A DNA stretch of 64,000 nt from positions 1,054,001 to 1,118,000 of the forward strand of contig NZ_JAWHTC010000002.1 of NCBI RefSeq assembly GCF_032586155.1. The letters run 5' to 3'. Source of the stretch: JAWHTC01 sp032586155. Lineage in GTDB: Bacteria; Pseudomonadota; Alphaproteobacteria; Rhodobacterales; Rhodobacteraceae. The notes beneath the pieces were generated by a model, which saw only the letters and a program-made list of their open reading frames with translations, made no database searches and was not told the origin of the DNA. Below are positions 1 to 8,515 of the stretch, piece after piece; position 1 is the stretch's first letter; each line of letters opens with the position of its first letter. The position numbers were made by a program, and so were the translations under genes.

Positions 1-772
1 CCTGTCCGTCCCAGACGATTTCGAACGGCTTGTCTTCGGCTGCAACCGCGTTGAAGATACGGCCGTTATAGGCGGTGGTCATGGCGACTTCGCCATCTGC
101 CAGAAGCTGCGGCGGTTGTGCGCCAGCTTCCCACCAGACAGTGCTGTCCTTGATGGTGTCGAGCTTGGCAAACGCACGGGCCACACCTTCTTCGGTGCCC
201 AGCATTTCATAGACGTCGGTGTTGGCAACGCCATCGGCGATCAGAGCCATTTCCAGGTTCGCCTTGGGGCCTTTACGAAGGCCGCGCTTGCCCGGGAACC
301 CTTCCAGGTCAAAGAAATCGGCCATGGTTTTCGGGCCGTTTTCCATTTTCGAGCTGTCATAGGCATAGATGGTCGACCACACGATGTTGGCAACAGCACA
401 CTCGGAGACCGCGCCGTCGATGAAGTCTTCCATCGCCGGGGTGCCATCCGGCGCCGGCGGCAGGATCGCCGGGTCGATGGTTTCCAGTAGGCCTTCGTCG
501 CAGCCGCGCACGGCGTCCGAAAGCTCAACGTCGACCAGATCCCAGGTCACGTTGCCAGCTTCAACTTGGGCTTTCACCTCGGCCAGGCCACCGTTGTAGT
601 CCTCGGACACGATGGTGTTGCCGGTCTTGGCCATCCAGGGTTTGTGATAGGCTTCAACTTGCGACTTGGTGTATGCGCCGCCCCAGCTTACTACGGTGAT
701 TTCGCCTGCCGTCGCTGCACCTGCCGCAAAGGCAAGTGCAGTGGTGGCAAGGAGAGTTTTCGTCAGTTTCAT
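1..772 (-). CDS. Polyamine-type ABC transporter substrate-binding protein (3' end cut off)
   Basis: Periplasmic binding protein of the spermidine/putrescine (PotD/PotF) type, read on the minus strand from an ATG at 772 and running off the window edge, so the C-terminus is missing. An AGGGAG ribosome binding site lies just upstream. The first ~22 residues are a signal peptide ending in ATAG, followed by EITVVSWGGAY, typical of this family. About 257 residues are visible; the family usually has 340-360. It follows a PotA-type ATPase gene on the same strand, so permease genes probably lie outside the window. Substrate is inferred from family and from the aminotransferase upstream; other cationic amines or opine-like compounds are possible. 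Confidence 0.85.
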   Translation of the reverse strand, partial: MKLTKTLLATTALAFAAGAATAGEITVVSWGGAYTKSQVEAYHKPWMAKTGNTIVSEDYNGGLAEVKAQVEAGNVTWDLVDVELSDAVRGCDEGLLETIDPAILPPAPDGTPAMEDFIDGAVSECAVANIVWSTIYAYDSSKMENGPKTMADFFDLEGFPGKRGLRKGPKANLEMALIADGVANTDVYEMLGTEEGVARAFAKLDTIKDSTVWWEAGAQPPQLLADGEVAMTTAYNGRIFNAVAAEDKPFEIVWDGQ

Positions 773-888
773 AAGTTACTCCCTATGTCTCCCGGTTACT
801 CGTTTTTTGGCACAATGGTCCGGGTATGTATTGCGCCAGGGGTTGAACCGGGCATGGGCGAGCCACCCCCGGCAAATTCCTTGTACGA

Positions 889-1989
889 TCAGGCGTCCAG
901 CGCCCGGCAATCTTCGGGCAGCCAGCCAATTTCGATCTGCTCACCAGGTTTCAGGCGAACCTGGTCGGGGGCGTTCCGGCTTTTGATGACGAACTCATCA
1001 TTGCCCGCCACGCGCAGCTTGGTGCGGAAGCTGTCGCCCATGTAAATGAACTCCAGAACCTCGGCCTTGAGAAGATGCGCGCCCTCTTGCAACCGGTCTT
1101 TGTTGAATTCCACCCGCTCCGGGCGAATCGAAACGCGTGTGCGCTCACCCGGCTGGCCGACATTGACCGGTTTGCAGTCGATCAACTCGCCGTCGTCAAG
1201 CTCAACAAGGGCAAGACCGTTGTTGATCTCTTTGACCACGCCTTCCAGCGTGTTGTTCTCTCCGATGAATTGCGCCACGAAACTGTTTTCCGGCTCTTCA
1301 TACAGTTGATCCGGCGGGGCAATCTGTTGAATGCGGCCGTCATCGAACACCGCAACCCGGTCCGACATGGTCAGCGCCTCGGTCTGGTCGTGGGTCACGT
1401 AAACCACGGTGATACCAAGGCTGTGGGCCAAGTGGGTGATCTCGAACTGCATCTTTTCGCGCAGTTGTTTGTCGAGCGCGCCCAGCGGTTCGTCCATCAG
1501 AACCAGTTCCGGTTCAAACACCAGCGCACGGGCCAGGGCGACGCGCTGTTGCTGACCACCCGAAAGCTGTGCCGGCCGACGCGCGCCAAAGCTGCCCATT
1601 TCGACCATATCGAGGGCGCGGCGCACTTTTGTTTCGCGGTCGGATTTGCCGATTTTGCGGACTTCCAACGGAAACGAGAGGTTCTCCTCGATCGTCATGT
1701 GCGGGAAGAGGGCGTAATTCTGGAACACCATGCCGATACCGCGCTTGTGCGGTGGGATGTTGTTGATCGGCCTGCCATCCAGCTTGATCTCGCCATGGGT
1801 GGCGGTTTCAAAACCGGCTAGCATCATCAGACAAGTTGTCTTGCCCGAACCGGACGGCCCAAGCATGGTCAGAAACTCGCCGCGTGGCATTGTCAGGTTG
1901 AGGTCTTTTACGACGAGCTGTTCCCCGTCATAGCTTTTCTGCACGCGTTCGAATTCCACGAACGCATTTTCGTTTTGCGCATCAGCCAA
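889..1989 (-). CDS. Polyamine-type ABC transporter ATP-binding protein (PotA-like)
   Basis: Cytoplasmic ATPase subunit that would power import for the binding protein encoded downstream. In 366 residues: Walker A GPSGSGKT at about 44-51, Q-loop in MVFQNYALFPH, signature LSGGQQQ at 142-148, Walker B LVLMDEP at 162-168, and a C-terminal TOBE-like regulatory domain from about 240, as in PotA. The next gene on this strand begins 116 bases downstream. A candidate promoter lies upstream around 2039-2068, so the gene may be transcribed separately from the aminotransferase gene before it. Subfamily is secure; the exact substrate is not. Confidence 0.9.
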   Translation of the reverse strand: MADAQNENAFVEFERVQKSYDGEQLVVKDLNLTMPRGEFLTMLGPSGSGKTTCLMMLAGFETATHGEIKLDGRPINNIPPHKRGIGMVFQNYALFPHMTIEENLSFPLEVRKIGKSDRETKVRRALDMVEMGSFGARRPAQLSGGQQQRVALARALVFEPELVLMDEPLGALDKQLREKMQFEITHLAHSLGITVVYVTHDQTEALTMSDRVAVFDDGRIQQIAPPDQLYEEPENSFVAQFIGENNTLEGVVKEINNGLALVELDDGELIDCKPVNVGQPGERTRVSIRPERVEFNKDRLQEGAHLLKAEVLEFIYMGDSFRTKLRVAGNDEFVIKSRNAPDQVRLKPGEQIEIGWLPEDCRALDA

Positions 1990-2038
1990 GTCTGACTCCC
2001 TGTCAGTATATGTGGGCTTTCACCCTTCTTTGACAGCA

Positions 2039-2068
2039 ATGTAAAACCACAGTTGCCGGGTCATGCAA
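2039..2068 (-). promoter_or_regulatory. Candidate sigma70 promoter for the PotA-like gene
   Basis: On the minus strand TTGCAT (2068-2063) and TTACAT (2044-2039) are separated by 18 bases and lie about 50 bases before the ATPase start. This is a match to the consensus by eye only, in a 212-base gap that otherwise holds the hairpin at 2156-2182. Confidence 0.3.
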
Positions 2069-2155
2069 CCAGTTTGCGGCATTTTAGAGCAGAATCCGCA
2101 TTTTGTTCAGAAATCGGGCCGTTTTTAGCAGGTATGCCCTATGAGCGGCGTAGTA

Positions 2156-2182
2156 ACGGACCCGCAATGGTTGCGGGTCCGT
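2156..2182 (-). terminator. Stem-loop behind the aminotransferase gene
   Basis: Perfect 12-base inverted repeat (ACGGACCCGCAA and its complement) around a 3-base loop, 20 bases beyond the aminotransferase stop codon. No T-run follows on the minus strand, so it is either a weak or Rho-assisted terminator or an mRNA-stabilising hairpin separating the aminotransferase from the transporter genes. Confidence 0.5.
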
Positions 2183-2201
2183 CAATGTGCGTAGCACTGA
2201 A

Positions 2202-3599
2202 TCAGCTCGCAGCTTGCATCAACCCGTCCTTTTCGACCTGGGCCAAGCACTCGTCCAGCGACAGGGTGGCCCGCTCGATCAGCAGGTCGATTTCGGGTTT
2301 CGAAATCACCAGCGGCGGAGAAATGATCATCCGATCGCCAACGTGACGCATGATCACGTTGTTGGCAAAGCAACGTTCCCGGCAGATATAGCCGACTGTG
2401 CCCGGATCGCTGGCAAACTTGGCGCGGGTTTCCTTGTTTGGGGTCAGCGCGATTGACCCCATCATGCCGACGATGCTGGCTTCGCCCACCAGCGGGTGCT
2501 CGGCCAAGCTTTTCCATTTTTCTTGCAGGTAGGGGCCGGTGTCGGTTGCGACGCTGTCGATGATGCCTTCCTCGTCCAGGATGCGCAGGTTTTCCAACGC
2601 AACAGCGGCGGCGACCGGGTGGCCGGAATAGGTGTAGCCGTGGTTAAATTCACAAGCCCCCAGAACGCTCGCCACCTCGTCAGACACGATCGATCCGGCA
2701 ATCGGCGCGTAACCCGAACTGAGGCCCTTGGCGATGGTCATGATGTCGGGGCGGATATTCACGGTTTGGCTGCCGAACCAATTGCCAGTGCGGCCAAAAC
2801 CACAGATAACTTCGTCCGCGATCAGCAAGATTTCATGCTCGTCACAAATTCGTTGGATTTCCGGCCAATAAGTCGAAGGCGGCACGATCACGCCACCTGC
2901 ACCCTGAATCGGTTCGGCGATGAAGGCAGCGACCTTGTCTTCGCCCAGTTCCTGAATGGCCTTTTCCAGTTCGCGCGCGCGGGCCAGACCAAATTCCTCG
3001 GGGGTCATGTCCCTACCTTCGGCCCACCAATTGGGTTGGTCGATATGGTGGATACCGGGAATCGGCAAACCACCCTGTTCATGCATTGGAGTCATGCCGC
3101 CCAAGCTCGCCGCTCCCACGGTTGAGCCGTGATACGCGTTTTTTCGGCTGATGATGATCTGCTTTTCCGGTTTACCTTTCTGCGCCCAATACACCCGCAC
3201 GGCGCGCAGGTTGGTATCGTTCGCTTCAGACCCCGACCCGGCAAAGAACACGTGGTTCAGATCGCCCGGTGCCAGTTCGGCTAGGCGTTGCGATAGGGCA
3301 ATCGCGGGGACATGTGTGGTCATGAAGAACGTGTTGTAATACGGCAGTTCCCGCATTTGGCGTGCCGCAACCTCAGCAAGCTCGTCCCGGCCATAGCCGA
3401 CATTGACGCACCACAGACCGCCCATGCCGTCGAGGATTTCATTGCCTTCGCTATCGGTCAGCATCACGCCCTTGGCACGGGTGATGATCCGCGCGCCTTT
3501 GGCGGCAAGTTCGTCCCCGGTGGTGAACGGGTGCATATGGTGCGCGGCATCAAGGGCCTGCAGTTCGGCGGTGGGCATGTGGTTGGTGATCTGCGCCAT
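2202..3599 (-). CDS. Class III omega-aminotransferase, SpuC-like (putrescine or related amine:pyruvate)
   Basis: PLP-dependent transaminase of 465 residues, a normal length for the class. Visible features: cofactor phosphate-binding GSGSEAND at 121-128, NAYHGST at 154-160, the aspartate that contacts the pyridine ring in ADEVICGFGR (261-270), and the Schiff-base lysine in IAKGLSSGYAP (about K291). The closest family I recognise is putrescine- or beta-alanine-pyruvate aminotransferase. Polyamine ABC genes on both sides support putrescine or a related diamine as amino donor, which is inference. A TGATCAAATT element about 60 bases upstream matches half of the potF operator, suggesting control by the adjacent GntR protein. 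Confidence 0.88.
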   Translation of the reverse strand: MAQITNHMPTAELQALDAAHHMHPFTTGDELAAKGARIITRAKGVMLTDSEGNEILDGMGGLWCVNVGYGRDELAEVAARQMRELPYYNTFFMTTHVPAIALSQRLAELAPGDLNHVFFAGSGSEANDTNLRAVRVYWAQKGKPEKQIIISRKNAYHGSTVGAASLGGMTPMHEQGGLPIPGIHHIDQPNWWAEGRDMTPEEFGLARARELEKAIQELGEDKVAAFIAEPIQGAGGVIVPPSTYWPEIQRICDEHEILLIADEVICGFGRTGNWFGSQTVNIRPDIMTIAKGLSSGYAPIAGSIVSDEVASVLGACEFNHGYTYSGHPVAAAVALENLRILDEEGIIDSVATDTGPYLQEKWKSLAEHPLVGEASIVGMMGSIALTPNKETRAKFASDPGTVGYICRERCFANNVIMRHVGDRMIISPPLVISKPEIDLLIERATLSLDECLAQVEKDGLMQAAS

Positions 3600-3657
3600 G
3601 GGGGCCTCGCTTTCGTGAATCGTTCAAAGTTTGGGCAAGAAGTCTCACCCAAGAATA

Positions 3658-3696
3658 TGATCAAATTTCAGAGTGTCAATCGAATCAACTGATTCG
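3658..3696. promoter_or_regulatory. Candidate GntR operator elements upstream of the aminotransferase
   Basis: TGATCAAATT at 3658-3667 is identical to 4481-4490 in the potF operator. Next to it is the dyad CGAATCA-ac-TGATTCG at 3681-3696. The elements lie between the gntR stop and the aminotransferase start, where that gene's promoter would be. The dyad could instead be part of a gntR terminator. Confidence 0.4.
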
Positions 3697-3703
3697 CCGC
3701 AAT

Positions 3704-4405
3704 TTACCCGGCAATCGAGCGACGCACTTGTTCCATCCCTTGGATTACGTCATCGCGCATGGCCTTGGCCGCTGTGGCGGCATCGCCCACCCGCATTGCG
3801 TTCAAAGCTTCCTTGTGCTGATCCGGCAGGTTCTGCGTTCCAAGCCTGCCACAGACCACCCTGAGCGAGGGCCCGAAGCGCAGCCAAAGACCACGTGCGA
3901 TGGCCTGAAGGATAGGAGCGTCGGCCAAATCATAGATCGCCGTGTGGAAGCGATAATTCAATTCCAAGTAAGCAGGAACGTCGCCATTGACGATTGCTTG
4001 GTCCAATCTTGAGTCGATATCAATCAGCCGCGACACGTCCTGTTCGTTGGCCCTTTCCGCTGCGCGCGAGGCTAGTTGAGGCTCAATAGCTTGACGAACA
4101 AAGATTAATTCGTTCACATTCTCAACTGACAATTGCGGCACGCAAACCCGGCGATTGCCTTGGAACTCCAAGGCACCTTCAGCCGTCAATCGGCGGATCG
4201 CCTCGCGAACCGGGGTAACACCAGCGTCTAGCTTAGCAGTGATCCCTTGGATGGTGACGGGTTGTCCTGGTGCCAGTTCGCCAAACAGAATAAGATCGCG
4301 AAGCTGTCGATAAACAGTCTCGTGGGCCGGTGTCGGTGCAGGTTCAGACTTGCTGTCCTGGTGTTTTTGCTCTGCTTTTGATTTGGTCATTGCCGCGGAA
4401 TTCAT
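3704..4405 (-). CDS. GntR-family regulator, FCD subfamily
   Basis: DNA-binding repressor or activator of 233 residues. The N-terminal winged helix covers roughly 28-90 (YRQLRDLILFGELAPGQ, then TPVREAIRRLTAEGALE), followed by an all-helical FCD effector domain (about 98-225) with its metal or carboxylate-binding histidines (RFHTAIYDLA, DQHKEAL). A second ATG at 4390 (MTKSK) is also possible. It is transcribed divergently from the potF operon across 125 bases containing a clear palindrome, so autoregulation and control of polyamine uptake and breakdown are likely. The inducer is unknown; a polyamine or its aldehyde or acid product would fit. Confidence 0.88.
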   Translation of the reverse strand: MNSAAMTKSKAEQKHQDSKSEPAPTPAHETVYRQLRDLILFGELAPGQPVTIQGITAKLDAGVTPVREAIRRLTAEGALEFQGNRRVCVPQLSVENVNELIFVRQAIEPQLASRAAERANEQDVSRLIDIDSRLDQAIVNGDVPAYLELNYRFHTAIYDLADAPILQAIARGLWLRFGPSLRVVCGRLGTQNLPDQHKEALNAMRVGDAATAAKAMRDDVIQGMEQVRRSIAG

Positions 4406-4460
4406 AGTCGCTTTACCGTAATTGTCGCCAGCTTACAGGCGAGGCAAAAAAAAAGCCATG

Positions 4461-4494
4461 TTGCATTTGATCAAAAAACTTGATCAAATTGCAA
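4461..4494. promoter_or_regulatory. Palindromic operator between gntR and potF
   Basis: Inverted repeat TTTGATCAA (4466-4474) / TTGATCAAA (4480-4488), extended outward by TTGCA and TGCAA. Its position between divergent gntR and potF and its AT-richness fit a GntR-family operator. The right half recurs in front of the aminotransferase gene at 3658. Confidence 0.6.
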
Positions 4495-4530
4495 AAAGGG
4501 GGATGCTGACCCCACAACCGGGAGAACGAA

Positions 4531-5616
4531 ATGATAAAACACCTATTTACCGCAACCGCCACCATTGCCCTGATGGTCGGGATGGCAACGGCGGAAGAAG
4601 TCCGCGTCTACAACTGGTCGGACTATATCGATGAAGGTCTGCTGACCAAGTTCGAAGAAGAAACCGGCATCAAGCTGATCTACGACGTGTTCGATTCCAA
4701 CGAGGTGCTTGAAACCAAGTTGCTGGCCGGTGGGTCAGGGTATGACGTCGTCGTTCCCTCGGGTACTTTTCTGCAGCGCCAGATCGTGGCCGGAGCGTTT
4801 CAGAAGCTGGACACATCCAAGCTGCCCAACCACGGCAATATGTGGGACGTGATCAGCTCGCGGACTGCGGCTTATGATCCGGGCAACGAATACTCGATCA
4901 ACTACATGTGGGGAACCACCGGGCTCGGCGTAAATGTCGGCAAGGTGAAAGAAGTGCTTGGCGGTGATGCGCCGATCGACAGCTTGGCGCTTATCTTTGA
5001 TCCCGCCAACATGGAGAAGCTGGCGTCATGCGGTGTGCATATCCTTGATGCTCCGGCCGAGATCATTCCGGCGGCTCTGGCCTATCTGGGAGAGGACCCC
5101 GACAGCCATGATCCCGACGTGATCAAGAAGACCGAGGCCGTGCTGGCCGCAGTTGCGCCTTACGTGCAGAAATTCCACAGCTCGGAATACATCAACGCGC
5201 TGGCCAATGGTGATATCTGTGTGGCCGTAGGCTGGTCCGGTGACGTTCTGCAGGCCCGCGACCGTGCTATAGAAGCGGAAAACGGTGTCGAGATCGCCTA
5301 TAACGCAGCCAAAGAAGGTTCGCTGATGTGGTTCGACCAAATGGCGATTCCCGCAGATGCCCCGAACCCTGATGGTGCGCACAAGTTTCTGAACTTCATT
5401 ATGGATGCGGGCAACATGGCGACGGCGTCGAACTACGTCTATTACGCCAATGGAAATCTGGCATCGCAGCCGATGCTGGAAGAGGATGTGATCGGCGATC
5501 CGGCGATCTATCCGACCGAAGAGGCCCTCAAGACGCTCTATACAACGCGACCTTATGACTCGAAGGTGCAGCGTGTTGTGACGCGGCTCTGGACCAAGAT
5601 CAAGTCCGGTACCTGA
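4531..5616 (+). CDS. potF: Putrescine/polyamine-binding periplasmic protein, PotF-like
   Basis: First gene of a five-gene operon. A 361-residue secreted binding protein with a signal peptide of about 21 residues (cleavage near GMATA/EEV) followed by RVYNWSDYIDEGLL, a hallmark of PotD/PotF proteins. The remainder carries the family blocks (FDSNEVLETKLLAGGSGYD, YMWGTTGLGVN). A GGGAGAACGAA stretch precedes the ATG. It would deliver polyamine to the PotGHI membrane complex encoded next. An intrinsic terminator 15 bases after the stop probably makes the binding protein more abundant than the transporter. Putrescine versus spermidine preference cannot be read from sequence here. Confidence 0.9.
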   Translation: MIKHLFTATATIALMVGMATAEEVRVYNWSDYIDEGLLTKFEEETGIKLIYDVFDSNEVLETKLLAGGSGYDVVVPSGTFLQRQIVAGAFQKLDTSKLPNHGNMWDVISSRTAAYDPGNEYSINYMWGTTGLGVNVGKVKEVLGGDAPIDSLALIFDPANMEKLASCGVHILDAPAEIIPAALAYLGEDPDSHDPDVIKKTEAVLAAVAPYVQKFHSSEYINALANGDICVAVGWSGDVLQARDRAIEAENGVEIAYNAAKEGSLMWFDQMAIPADAPNPDGAHKFLNFIMDAGNMATASNYVYYANGNLASQPMLEEDVIGDPAIYPTEEALKTLYTTRPYDSKVQRVVTRLWTKIKSGT

Positions 5617-5631
5617 AGCCAAAAAACCAAG

Positions 5632-5662
5632 CCCGCGCCAAAGCAGTTTGGCGCGGGTTTTT
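5632..5662 (+). terminator. Intrinsic terminator or attenuator between potF and potG
   Basis: Stem CCCGCGCCAAA (5632-5642) / TTTGGCGCGGG (5647-5657), loop GCAG, followed by five Ts. It lies inside an otherwise tight operon, so partial read-through is expected. Confidence 0.8.
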
Positions 5663-5685
5663 CTATATCCGTTCGGAGGGGCCCG

Positions 5686-6810
5686 ATGTCTGACACCGAT
5701 TTCGAACCGTGGAACGATCCCAACGCAGAACCGCTGATCCATTTTCAGAACGTGACCAAGCGCTTTGGTGACTTCACGGCTATTGATGATCTGACCATCG
5801 ACATCTACGAGAAGGAGTTCTTTGCTCTCCTTGGTCCGTCCGGATGTGGTAAGACCACGCTGATGCGGATGCTGGCCGGGTTTGAGAATCCGTCCGAAGG
5901 CAACATCTTTCTGGCGGGCCAGGACATCGTACCGATCCCTCCGAACCGGCGCGCCGTGAACATGATGTTCCAATCCTATGCGCTATTCCCGCATCTTTCG
6001 ATTTGGGACAACATTGCGTTCGGCCTAAAACGCGACAAGATGAGCAAGGACGCCGTTGGTGAACGCGTCGAAGAAATGCTGCGCCTGACCCGGTTGGAAC
6101 AATTCGCCCGTCGTAAACCGCACCAGATTTCTGGTGGTCAGAGGCAGCGTGTCGCCTTGGCCCGGTCCCTGGCCAAGGCGCCGAAGCTGCTGCTATTGGA
6201 TGAACCGCTAGGCGCGCTCGACAAGAAGCTGCGCATCGATACGCAGTTCGAGTTGATGGACATCCAGGAAAGCACCGGCACCACCTTTGTAATTGTCACG
6301 CACGACCAGGAAGAGGCGATGACAGTCGCGTCTCGCGTGGCTGTGATGGACCATGGTCGCATCGTGCAGGCCTCGACCCCTGCTGAAATCTACGAAGCAC
6401 CGAACTCGGTCTATGTCGCTGACTTCATTGGTGACGTTAACATCATCGAGGGTTATGCCGAGAAATCCGGTGACGGGTTCAACCTGACCTGGGGCGAGAG
6501 TCGACCCATACTGAAGGCAGAAACCCAGAATGGGTTCGCGGGCGGCAATTGCGCCCTGGCGATTCGGCCTGAAAAAGTCTCTGTTACGGCAGAAAAACCT
6601 GAAGATGCCGCCAATGCCATCAAGGGCAAAGTCCACGATATTGCCTATCTGGGTAACCTATCGACCTATCATGTCGAAATTCCCGGCGGCCAGATCATCA
6701 AGGCGCAAACCGCCAATACCCGCCGCTTGTCGCGCCGGTCTTTTACATGGGAAGACGACGTTTGGTTGAGCTGGACAGCCACCGCCGGTGTGTTGCTGGC
6801 TGAACTATGA
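5686..6810 (+). CDS. potG: Polyamine ABC transporter ATP-binding protein, PotG-like
   Basis: A 374-residue ATPase. Walker A GPSGCGKTT at 50-58, Q-loop MMFQSYALFPH, signature ISGGQRQ at 148-154, Walker B LLLLDEP at 168-174, H-loop in VTHDQEEAM, then a C-terminal TOBE-like domain. The extended N-terminus (about 17 residues before the core) is typical of PotG rather than PotA. A GGAGG ribosome binding site precedes the ATG. The stop overlaps the next start (ATGA), so translation is coupled to the first permease. Paralogue of the ATPase at 889-1989. Confidence 0.92.
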   Translation: MSDTDFEPWNDPNAEPLIHFQNVTKRFGDFTAIDDLTIDIYEKEFFALLGPSGCGKTTLMRMLAGFENPSEGNIFLAGQDIVPIPPNRRAVNMMFQSYALFPHLSIWDNIAFGLKRDKMSKDAVGERVEEMLRLTRLEQFARRKPHQISGGQRQRVALARSLAKAPKLLLLDEPLGALDKKLRIDTQFELMDIQESTGTTFVIVTHDQEEAMTVASRVAVMDHGRIVQASTPAEIYEAPNSVYVADFIGDVNIIEGYAEKSGDGFNLTWGESRPILKAETQNGFAGGNCALAIRPEKVSVTAEKPEDAANAIKGKVHDIAYLGNLSTYHVEIPGGQIIKAQTANTRRLSRRSFTWEDDVWLSWTATAGVLLAEL

Positions 6811-7697
6811 GACGCGCAATCCTCATAGCGGTGCCTTATCTTTGGCTTCTGGCCCTGTTTCTGGTGCCGTTCTTCATTGTCCTGAAAATCTCGCTTTCCG
6901 ACACAGCGCTGGCAATCCCGCCCTATACTCCGACGCTGGACATTTCCGGTGGCTGGAGCGCGATCAAGGAATATTTCAGCCAGCTCGATCTCGAGAACTT
7001 CTGGTTCTTGACCAGCGATGATCTTTACTGGAAAGCCTACTTGTCCAGCCTCTGGATTGCGGTGATTTCGACCTTCCTGACGCTGCTGGTCGGCTATCCA
7101 GTGGCCTATGCCATGGCTCAGGCCCCGAACGAATGGCGCCCTACGTTGATGATGCTGGTGATCCTGCCGTTCTGGACCAGCTTCCTGATCCGGGTTTATG
7201 CATGGATGGGAATCCTCAGTCAGGAAGGGCTGCTCAACCAGTTCCTGATGTGGACAGGCTTGATTTCCGAGCCTCTTACGATCCTCAACACCAACACCGC
7301 GGTCTATATCGGCATCGTCTACACCTATCTGCCCTTCATGATCCTGCCGATCTATTCGGCATTGGAGAAGCTGGATGCTTCGTTGCTTGAGGCGGCCGAG
7401 GACCTGGGCTGTTCGCGCTTTACTGCGTTCTGGCTGGTCACGGTCCCGCTGTCAAAAAACGGAATTATTGCCGGGTGTTTCCTGGTCTTCATTCCAGCGT
7501 TGGGTGAGTTTGTAATCCCATCGCTGTTGGGCGGGTCCAAGACGTTGATGATCGGCAAGGTGCTATGGGAAGAATTCTTCAACAACCGTGATTGGCCTGT
7601 GGCAAGTGCTGTGGCGATTATCCTGCTACTGATCCTGATCATTCCGATCATTCTGTTCCAACGTAACGAGCAGAAGGCACGGGAGGCCGAGCAATGA
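6807..7697 (+). CDS. potH: Polyamine ABC transporter permease, PotH-like
   Basis: Inner-membrane permease of 296 residues with about six hydrophobic helices. The cytoplasmic coupling loop EAAEDLGCSRFTAFWLVTVP matches the EAA motif of binding-protein-dependent permeases and would dock onto PotG. The long periplasmic loop after helix 1 is usual for PotB/PotH. It overlaps potG and potI by ATGA at both ends, which shows a translationally coupled operon. Confidence 0.92.
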   Translation: MRRAILIAVPYLWLLALFLVPFFIVLKISLSDTALAIPPYTPTLDISGGWSAIKEYFSQLDLENFWFLTSDDLYWKAYLSSLWIAVISTFLTLLVGYPVAYAMAQAPNEWRPTLMMLVILPFWTSFLIRVYAWMGILSQEGLLNQFLMWTGLISEPLTILNTNTAVYIGIVYTYLPFMILPIYSALEKLDASLLEAAEDLGCSRFTAFWLVTVPLSKNGIIAGCFLVFIPALGEFVIPSLLGGSKTLMIGKVLWEEFFNNRDWPVASAVAIILLLILIIPIILFQRNEQKAREAEQ

Positions 7698-8515
7698 GAC
7701 GGTTTTCCTGGTTCAATGCAACCGCGCTGACGCTTGGGTTTGCGTTCCTTTATATTCCCATGGTCATCCTGGTGATCTATAGCTTCAACTCATCCAAACT
7801 AGTGACGGTTTGGGCCGGGTTCAGCACCAAGTGGTATGGTGAGCTGGTCCAGAACGAGGCGTTCCTGAACGCCGCTTGGGTCACGGTTAAGGTCGCCGTG
7901 GCCTCATCGACGCTCGCCACGGTGCTGGGAACGATGGGTGCCTATGTGATGGTACGCGCCGGCCGGTTCCGGGGGCGGACGCTGTTTTCGGGGATGATCT
8001 ATGCGCCGCTGGTGATGCCCGAAGTGATTACTGGTTTGTCGCTGCTTTTGTTGTTCATCGGCATCGGGCTGGATCGCGGAATCTTCACCATCATTCTGGC
8101 GCACACGACGTTTTCGATGTGTTACGTGAGCGTCGTGGTTTCCTCGCGCTTGGTCAGTTTTGACCGTTCGTTGGAAGAAGCGGCGCTTGACCTGGGTTGT
8201 TCCGCGTTCGAAGCGTTCCGGCTGGTGACCCTGCCGATCATTGCGCCAGCGGTGATTTCGGGGTGGCTGTTGGCCTTTACCCTGTCGCTGGATGACCTGG
8301 TGATCGCATCGTTCACATCTGGTCCGTCAGCCACAACATTGCCGATCAAGATCTTCTCGGCGGTGCGCCTTGGAGTTAGCCCCGAGATCAACGCCCTGTC
8401 GACGATCATGATTGCCATCGTGACCGTGGGTGTGATCAGTGCATCGCTGATATCCAAGCGCGCAGCTGTCAAGCAGATGGCCGAGGAAAAGGCAGCCGAG
8501 CGCGCTGAAGCATGA
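7694..8515 (+). CDS. potI: Polyamine ABC transporter permease, PotI-like
   Basis: Second inner-membrane permease, 273 residues, about six hydrophobic helices, EAA loop EEAALDLGCSAFEAFRLVTLP. The start SFNSSKLVTVWAGFSTKWY after helix 1 is characteristic of PotC/PotI. It forms a heterodimer with the PotH-like protein by family analogy. Coupled by ATGA overlaps to potH before it and to the oxidase gene after it. Confidence 0.92.
   Translation: MRRFSWFNATALTLGFAFLYIPMVILVIYSFNSSKLVTVWAGFSTKWYGELVQNEAFLNAAWVTVKVAVASSTLATVLGTMGAYVMVRAGRFRGRTLFSGMIYAPLVMPEVITGLSLLLLFIGIGLDRGIFTIILAHTTFSMCYVSVVVSSRLVSFDRSLEEAALDLGCSAFEAFRLVTLPIIAPAVISGWLLAFTLSLDDLVIASFTSGPSATTLPIKIFSAVRLGVSPEINALSTIMIAIVTVGVISASLISKRAAVKQMAEEKAAERAEA

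Noticed and set aside
5026..5973. 315-residue open frame on the minus strand across potF and potG
   Set aside because: It spans an intrinsic terminator and two well-supported genes on the other strand.
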